Below are positions 60,976-64,000 of a stretch of 64,000 nt of DNA, one piece after another (the stretch's first letter is position 1; each line of letters begins with the position of its first letter). The translations under genes and the position numbers were made by a program. The stretch comes from Pseudonocardia parietis (GTDB lineage: Bacteria; Actinomycetota; Actinomycetes; Mycobacteriales; Pseudonocardiaceae): contig NZ_JAGINU010000001.1 in assembly GCF_017876315.1 (NCBI RefSeq), forward strand, positions 4,712,001-4,776,000. Direction: 5' to 3'. Below the pieces are notes generated by a model that was not told the DNA's origin, did not search any database, and saw nothing but the letters and a program-made list of their open reading frames with translations.

Positions 60976-61913
60976 AGGTCGTGTGCCTCGGCGCCCACAT
61001 CCTCGACGTGCTCGGGCGCCCCGTCCCCGACATCCCGCCCGGCCAGGGCCGGCGGACGCTCGAGGAGATCCGGATCACCGCCGCGGGCACCGCGGGCGGC
61101 ACGGCCGTCGACCTCGCGAAGCTCGGCGCCGAGGTCGTGAGCATCGGGCCGGTCGGCGACGACGCCACCGGCCGGCTGTTGCTCGACCTGCTCGACTCCC
61201 ACGGCGTCGATGTGCGGCACATGGCGCGCCGGCCCGGTCTCGCGACCCCCGCCACGATGCTGCCCATCCGCCCGAACGGCGAGCGGCCGGCGCTGCACGC
61301 GCCCGGGTCGATGGGCACGTTGACCGCGGCCGACGTGGACCTGGGTCTGGTCGCCGACGCCGACGTCCTGCACGTCGGTGGCCCCGATGTGCTGGGCGAC
61401 TTCACCCGCGATGCCCTCCCGGACATCCTGCGCTTCGCCGCCGAGCACGGCACGGCCACGAGCATGGATCTGCTCAGCGTCGGGCGGCGCGAGCTCGCCG
61501 ACGTGCTGGCGCCCGCGTGGGAGCACACCGGCTTCCTGCTGCCCAACGACGACCAGATCCGCGCCGTGACCGGCCGCGACGACCTCGTGGAGGCCGCGGG
61601 TGTGGCGCGCGCGTGCGGCGTCGGCACCGTCGTCGTCACCACCGGGGCCCAGGGCTGCCTGATCGTGACCGGGGACGGGGTCGAGCGCCTCCCCGCGTTC
61701 GACGTCCCGGTCGTGGACACGACGGGCTGCGGCGACGCCTTCACCGCGGGGTTCCTCGTGGGGTTCGGCGCACGTCGCTCCCTTCCCGACGCGGCGCTGT
61801 TGGGCACCGCGGCTGCCGCGCTGGTGGCGCAGGGGCTCGGCTCCGACGCCGGCATCGTCGACCTGCCGTCGACCCTCGCGTTCGGCGACCGCCGATCCCC
61901 CGGTGTCGCGTAG
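60972..61913 (+). CDS. PfkB family carbohydrate kinase
   Basis: A 313-residue ribokinase-fold sugar kinase. The N-terminal GTAGGTAVDLAKLGAEV and IGPVGDDATGRLLLDLL are PfkB signature 1, and the C-terminal DTTGCGDAFTAGFLVGFG is signature 2 with the catalytic Asp. Family members phosphorylate ribose, fructose, ketohexoses, nucleosides and deoxy sugars. ATG 60972 overlaps the aldolase stop (ATGA), so kinase and aldolase are made together; kinase then aldolase is the usual order of reaction. Confidence 0.9.
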   Translation: MKVVCLGAHILDVLGRPVPDIPPGQGRRTLEEIRITAAGTAGGTAVDLAKLGAEVVSIGPVGDDATGRLLLDLLDSHGVDVRHMARRPGLATPATMLPIRPNGERPALHAPGSMGTLTAADVDLGLVADADVLHVGGPDVLGDFTRDALPDILRFAAEHGTATSMDLLSVGRRELADVLAPAWEHTGFLLPNDDQIRAVTGRDDLVEAAGVARACGVGTVVVTTGAQGCLIVTGDGVERLPAFDVPVVDTTGCGDAFTAGFLVGFGARRSLPDAALLGTAAAALVAQGLGSDAGIVDLPSTLAFGDRRSPGVA

Positions 61914-61950
61914 CGTGATCGAGCGGTGTGGACGAGGAGGAGGCGCACTG

Positions 61951-62733
61951 ATGGCCGAGAAGGCCGGCGGTACGGGCGAGCCCGTCCGGGTGCTGGTGAA
62001 GGCGATGTCGGTGCTGGAACTGCTGGCCGAGGCCCCCGACGAGCTGAGCCTCGGTGACATCGCCGCCCGGCTCGAACTGAACAAGAGCACCTGCCACCGC
62101 ATCCTCACCACGCTGGCCGCAGGCGACTTCGTCGAACGGCCCTCGCCGGGCACCTACCGGCTCGGGATCGGCGCCTTCCGGGTCGGCAGCGCGATGGCAC
62201 GCCGCCTCAGCGTCCGCGAGCGCGCCCTCCCTGCCATGCGTGACCTGTACCGCCACTCCGGCGAGACGGTGTTCCTGCTGGTGCTGCGGGGCGACGAGGC
62301 CGTCTGCGTGGAGCGCCTGGACGGGCGCTACGCGTCCACCCACACGCTGCGCGTCGGCGGCACGCTGCCGCTGCACCTGGGCGCGGGGCCGCGGCTGCTG
62401 CTCTCCGCCCTGCCCGACGAGCAGGTGGAGAGCTACCTCGCCGGCCCCCTGCAGCGGCGGACCTCACCGACCCAGGCCACCGCCGAGCAGCTGCGCGAGG
62501 AGGTCCGGCGGATCCGCGACGAGGGATACGCCACCAGCCGCGACGATGTGGAGCTCGGCGTCAAGGCGCTGAGTCTGCCGGTCCACGACCACACCGGCGC
62601 CACCGTCGCTGCGCTGAGCCTGAGCGGCCTCACCGCCCACCTGCCCGACTCCGAACAGGAACATCAGCTCGCGCTGCTGCGCACTGCGGCGGCCGAGGCG
62701 TCGCAGGCGCTGGGGCTGCGCGCCGGGAGCTGA
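61951..62733 (+). CDS. IclR family transcriptional regulator
   Basis: A 260-residue regulator with an N-terminal winged helix (VLELLAEAPDELSLGDIAARL and NKSTCHRILTTL, about 20-65) and a C-terminal effector domain with RDDVELGVKALSLPVHDHTG. ATG 61951 has GAGGAGG about 7 bases upstream. It closes the rightward arm, 37 bases after the kinase, and is the natural regulator of the divergent island; the palindrome at 57486 is its likely site. Its 3' end overlaps the converging serine-hydrolase gene by 70 bases. Confidence 0.9.
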   Translation: MAEKAGGTGEPVRVLVKAMSVLELLAEAPDELSLGDIAARLELNKSTCHRILTTLAAGDFVERPSPGTYRLGIGAFRVGSAMARRLSVRERALPAMRDLYRHSGETVFLLVLRGDEAVCVERLDGRYASTHTLRVGGTLPLHLGAGPRLLLSALPDEQVESYLAGPLQRRTSPTQATAEQLREEVRRIRDEGYATSRDDVELGVKALSLPVHDHTGATVAALSLSGLTAHLPDSEQEHQLALLRTAAAEASQALGLRAGS

Positions 62734-64000
62734 ACCCTCCGGGCGCGCGACCGGGCGACCAGGGCCGCCGCCCCGCCCGCCACCAGCACGAGTACGAGGG
62801 CCCCGGCCGGCGGCACCATCCAGAGCAGCATGAGCCAGCCCGTCCAGCTCGGCCCCGCTCCCACCGCCCAGACGACCGGCAGGAGCAGCGCCCCGGTCAC
62901 GACCGCGGCCGCGGGCAGTGAGAACGCCCGCCGCCGCCCGCCGAGTGCCCGCGCCCGTCGCCCCGCCCGCAGCACCGCGGCCGTGAGCAGCGCAGCGGCC
63001 AGTACCACCAGCCCGAGCAGGACGAGGTTCACCGGGCGCATCGGGTCGGTGTGCGGCGGCCCCGGGTCTCTCCCGTCCGCCTGCGCGACCATCCGGGCCG
63101 CGAGCATGCCCGGCGCGCCGGCCGCGTCGGTGAGCACGAACGCTCCCGAGCCGGTCGTGGACAGCTCGATCCCGCTGGTCCAGGTGGTGAGCGCGCCGCC
63201 GTGCAGCACCCGGGTGCCGCCGTCGTCTGTGGTCCGGACCGACCAGCCGAGGCCGTAGCGGCCGTCGGTCCCCGGTGCCGGGGTGTGCGCCTGTCGCAAC
63301 GACGCCTGGGTGAGCAGCGGGGCGCCGTCGCCGGTCTGGAACCGCAGCCAGCGCGTCAGGTCCGTGGCCGTCGTGACCACACCGCCGTCGCCGGCGCAGA
63401 AGGCCGGGATCTCCGGCACCGGGACCTGGATCCCGAGTGCGCCGGCGTGGCCGAGCGGCAGGCCGGGGACGCCGGCGTCGCACCGGTCGGTGGCCACCGT
63501 CGCTCTCATCCCCAGCGGTAGCAGCACCGCATCGCGCAGGTACTCGCCGAACGGCCGGTCAGCCAGCGTCTCGATGATCCGGGCGGCGACGACGTAGTTC
63601 GCGTTCACGTACTCGTGTGTGGTGCCGGGATCGTGCGCGAGCGGCACCTCGCGCAGGCCCTCCACCAGGGCCGACGAGGACGCGGCCGGCGGCAGGGCGA
63701 ACTCGTCCACGTCGGCGGCGGCGAGTCCGGAGGTGTGCGACAGCAGGTGCCGCACGGTGATCGACGCGCCGCGCGGGTCAGCGACCGCGAATCCGGGCAG
63801 CAGCTCGGCGACCGGCTGGTCCAGCCGCAGCCGGCCTTGCTCGGCGAGCTGCAGCACGGCGACCGCGGTGAAGGCCTTGCTCATCGACGCGATCCGGAAC
63901 CGGGTGTCCGCGGTGACCGGAGCGCCGTCCGACGTCCGCCCGTGCGGCGCGGTCGTCACCCGCCCCTCCGGTCCCAGGACCACGGCCACCATCCCGGGTA
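62664..64000 (-). CDS. Serine hydrolase (class C beta-lactamase-like), 5' end cut by window
   Basis: Membrane-anchored penicillin-binding-protein-like hydrolase. At least 443 codons are seen and the frame is open at the window edge; the residues before MVAVVLG read PG, so the true start lies outside. The catalytic Ser-x-x-Lys is SMSK (in RFRIASMSKAFTAVAVLQ), the Tyr-x-Asn is YVN (HEYVNANYVV) and the HxG-type triad is HGG in VLHGGALTTW. Three hydrophobic segments follow the catalytic domain (about 325-420), so it is tail-anchored. Substrates range from peptides to esters in this family. Confidence 0.87.
   Translation of the reverse strand, partial: PGMVAVVLGPEGRVTTAPHGRTSDGAPVTADTRFRIASMSKAFTAVAVLQLAEQGRLRLDQPVAELLPGFAVADPRGASITVRHLLSHTSGLAAADVDEFALPPAASSSALVEGLREVPLAHDPGTTHEYVNANYVVAARIIETLADRPFGEYLRDAVLLPLGMRATVATDRCDAGVPGLPLGHAGALGIQVPVPEIPAFCAGDGGVVTTATDLTRWLRFQTGDGAPLLTQASLRQAHTPAPGTDGRYGLGWSVRTTDDGGTRVLHGGALTTWTSGIELSTTGSGAFVLTDAAGAPGMLAARMVAQADGRDPGPPHTDPMRPVNLVLLGLVVLAAALLTAAVLRAGRRARALGGRRRAFSLPAAAVVTGALLLPVVWAVGAGPSWTGWLMLLWMVPPAGALVLVLVAGGAAALVARSRARRVQLPARSPSACDASAAAVRSSAS

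Overview
The window is very GC-rich, tightly packed actinobacterial chromosome. Start codons are often GTG and sometimes TTG, many genes overlap by 4 bases (ATGA or GTGA), and there is an Lsr2 nucleoid protein, an MmpS-like domain fused to a Ser/Thr kinase, two L,D-transpeptidases and a DtxR/IdeR-type iron box. This suggests a Pseudonocardiales-like member of the mycolate/Pseudonocardia side of the Actinobacteria; the genus is inference. No rRNA, tRNA, insertion sequence, phage or CRISPR array was seen. Both window ends cut through a gene (ilvD on the left, a serine hydrolase on the right).

Bases 1-13.5 kb hold housekeeping and single genes: ilvD, a small L,D-transpeptidase, an alpha/beta hydrolase, an SDR, an exo/endonuclease-family protein, a DUF1059 protein, a SARP-type regulator, a DEAD-box RNA helicase, a tyrosine-phosphatase-fold protein lacking its catalytic Cys and Arg, the RNA-binding factor Tex, and two TetR regulators. 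The second TetR gene is coupled to a GXWXG/DUF4334 gene behind a perfect 10+4+10 palindrome. Bases 13.5-19.3 kb are a four-gene overlapping operon for N-methylated glycine derivatives (DMGDH-like, monomeric sarcosine-oxidase-like, Rieske oxygenase) that ends in a cysteine-synthase-like PLP enzyme.

Bases 19.6-42 kb are mixed. They include a kinase-MmpS fusion, an orphan MNT nucleotidyltransferase, an MHS-family transporter, a FecBCD-type importer behind a cysteine-desulfurase-like gene, a second L,D-transpeptidase, scattered acyl-CoA genes (two synthetases, one dehydrogenase, two hydratases), a MarR regulator, an NAPE-PLD-like hydrolase, lsr2, an MFS exporter and a MOSC protein. At 41.4-42.6 kb a tryptophanyl-tRNA synthetase gene sits behind a complete ribosome-mediated attenuator: a 16-residue leader peptide with three consecutive Trp codons and four mutually pairing segments. 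An aromatic amino acid decarboxylase gene diverges from it. At 44.1-48.7 kb an iron box precedes a siderophore-type locus: a heterodimeric ABC transporter with complementary degenerate ATP sites, then a FecB-like lipoprotein.

Bases 48.7-62.7 kb form one divergent catabolic island. The leftward arm encodes a solute-binding lipoprotein, two tandem paralogues of the N,N-dimethylformamidase large subunit, a two-subunit transketolase and a class III aminotransferase. The rightward arm encodes two permeases and an ATPase of a polyamine-type ABC importer, a class II aldolase, a PfkB kinase and an IclR regulator. Almost every junction overlaps, and the arms share one control region with candidate operators. 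The most economical reading is import and breakdown of an unknown carboxamide- or formamide-containing compound with a sugar-like part. I know of no described pathway with this gene set, so this island is the best candidate for a new system.
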